From positions 1 to 6,586 of the forward strand of contig CAZMUQ010000048.1 in NCBI GenBank assembly GCA_964569845.1: 6,586 bases of DNA, read 5' to 3'. This stretch comes from CAZMUQ01 sp964569845. GTDB taxonomy: Archaea; Thermoproteota; Bathyarchaeia; Hecatellales; Hecatellaceae. The notes beneath the pieces were generated by a model, which searched no databases, had not been told where the DNA came from, and worked only from the letters and a program-made list of their open reading frames with translations. Both the position numbers and the translations under genes were made by a program. Each line of letters starts with the position of its first letter. Positions within the stretch are counted from its first letter, which is position 1. Shown in pieces: positions 5,648-6,586 of the stretch.

Positions 5648-6586
5648 ATGTCTCAGGCTTATCCTATAGAGCTTATAAGTATTGAAGATAAAGAAAAGTT
5701 GATGGATAAATATGGTAGAAGCTTTCTTTATGAGGTTAAATCCGATATTTATGGTTGCTGTATTAAGCTTTTAACAAATATTAGAAGAGTTAAAGAAAGA
5801 TGGGAAGAAAATTTTTATGCAATGTCTACAAACATCCGCTCTCATGGACGTTTAGTTGTTGTTGAAGATGAAAATAAACCTACAAAAGTTTACTATGATC
5901 CACAATCTAAAACAGCTTTTCTAATAAACTTTGACTATTATGGTTGGATCAAATCTATAGCTTTAAGTGTGGCTGGTGATGTTCTTGAAGATGAACATGA
6001 CATCTACTCTATTCATGGTGCATGTTTAGATTATGATGGTCGAGGCCTCTGCTTTATAGGTACAAGCGGGTCGGGAAAAACTACACAGGCTTATGGTTTA
6101 TTAAGAATTGAGGATGTACGTGTTGTTTCAGATGACTGGTTTTTTGTAAGAATATTTGGTAAGGATGCTTTAGCTTATAGTTCGGAAAAGAACTTCTACA
6201 TTAGAGCTGATTTAGCAAAAATTTGGAGTGAGTTTAAAGGTCTTGTAGAAAAAGCAGAATTTGATAAGCAGGGTAGAGCTATAGTAGATCTTAGATGGGT
6301 TGTTGGTAAGGGTAGAATTATTCCTGTTACAACGTTAAAAAATATCTTTATTCTTAAACGTGACCCTCTAGATAAAAATATTCATAGGGTTTTAGATTCA
6401 GAGGAAGCTTTAAACTATATTGAGTCTCAAAACTATTTTAACCCTCATCTACTTGTAAAAAATGATTTTAAACGTAAGCTTCGTAACAGCTTTTTTTACG
6501 AGCTTTTTAAAAGAGTTAATGTTCACCTTATTAACACTATTAAACCTCCAGAAGAAACCCAAAATCTGATAAGAAAACTTATAAGC
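5648..6586 (+). CDS. HPr kinase/phosphorylase-like P-loop protein (3' partial)
   Basis: The frame is open to the window end, giving 313 residues without a stop, so the C-terminus is missing. The central part matches the HPr kinase/phosphorylase (HprK) and PEP-carboxykinase-like P-loop fold. IHGACLDYDGRG (with H123-G124) leads into the Walker A loop GTSGSGKTT (138-146), then VVSDDWFFVR with D162-D163 in place of the HprK ADD motif. Bacterial HprK has the same order: HG, G-x-SG-x-GKS, ADD. The usual HprK glutamate after GKS is absent (GKTT-Q). Residues 1-110 are not recognised and the region after about 175 is family-diverged. I see no signal peptide or membrane helix. ATG at 5648 with GGTG is the first plausible start. 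A kinase or ATPase role is inferred; the substrate is unknown, since no HPr or sugar phosphotransferase gene is seen here. It follows the ribosomal operon where rpo3 normally sits. Confidence 0.7.
   Translation, partial: MSQAYPIELISIEDKEKLMDKYGRSFLYEVKSDIYGCCIKLLTNIRRVKERWEENFYAMSTNIRSHGRLVVVEDENKPTKVYYDPQSKTAFLINFDYYGWIKSIALSVAGDVLEDEHDIYSIHGACLDYDGRGLCFIGTSGSGKTTQAYGLLRIEDVRVVSDDWFFVRIFGKDALAYSSEKNFYIRADLAKIWSEFKGLVEKAEFDKQGRAIVDLRWVVGKGRIIPVTTLKNIFILKRDPLDKNIHRVLDSEEALNYIESQNYFNPHLLVKNDFKRKLRNSFFYELFKRVNVHLINTIKPPEETQNLIRKLIS

Noticed and set aside
5648..6586. Last gene as RNA polymerase subunit Rpo3 (RpoD), expected after uS11
   Set aside because: The translation has a P-loop and SDD motif and none of the Rpo3 motifs such as the N-alLRR-like assembly region; the position alone is not enough.
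1..6586. CRISPR array, insertion sequence, integration site or horizontally acquired island
   Set aside because: There are no regularly spaced repeats, transposase motifs or terminal inverted repeats, and base composition is even across the window.

Overview
The window looks like ordinary chromosomal DNA from an AT-rich archaeon. Three things point to Archaea: the ribosomal gene order uS13-uS4-uS11 (bacteria use S13-S11-S4), archaeal-type versions of those three proteins, and a TTTAAA TATA box with a purine-rich BRE the expected distance before the uS13 gene. Half of the visible start codons are TTG. The ribosomal proteins suggest a TACK-type lineage (Thermoproteota or Bathyarchaeia-like), but I cannot fix the taxon by reading alone. 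I see no mobile element, tRNA, rRNA, CRISPR array or integration scar.

Left part, + strand. The window opens in the last 47 codons of an acyl-CoA dehydrogenase. After a 57-base gap comes a tight three-gene run: a dolichol-phosphate-mannose-synthase-like GT2 enzyme, a GT4 glycosyltransferase 8 bases later, and a prephenate dehydrogenase (TyrA) 22 bases later. The two glycosyltransferases plausibly work at the membrane on polyprenyl-linked sugars for surface glycans. TyrA belongs to tyrosine biosynthesis.

Middle, - strand. A prephenate dehydratase with a C-terminal ACT domain (PheA) converges on TyrA, and the two reading frames overlap by 4 bases. The two enzymes compete for prephenate, so the Tyr/Phe branch point is encoded tail to tail. 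A perfect 14-base palindrome covers the overlap.

Right part, + strand. A 190-base divergent intergenic region (3992-4181) holds a pheA promoter reading left and a strong uS13 promoter reading right, plus an unassigned segment with a second TATA-like box. Then come uS13, uS4 and uS11, each with a good Shine-Dalgarno. Where archaea usually carry the RNA polymerase subunit gene rpo3/rpoD, this window instead has a P-loop protein with HPr kinase/phosphorylase-like motifs, 43 bases after uS11 and still open at the window end. That gene is the least explained and most interesting item here.
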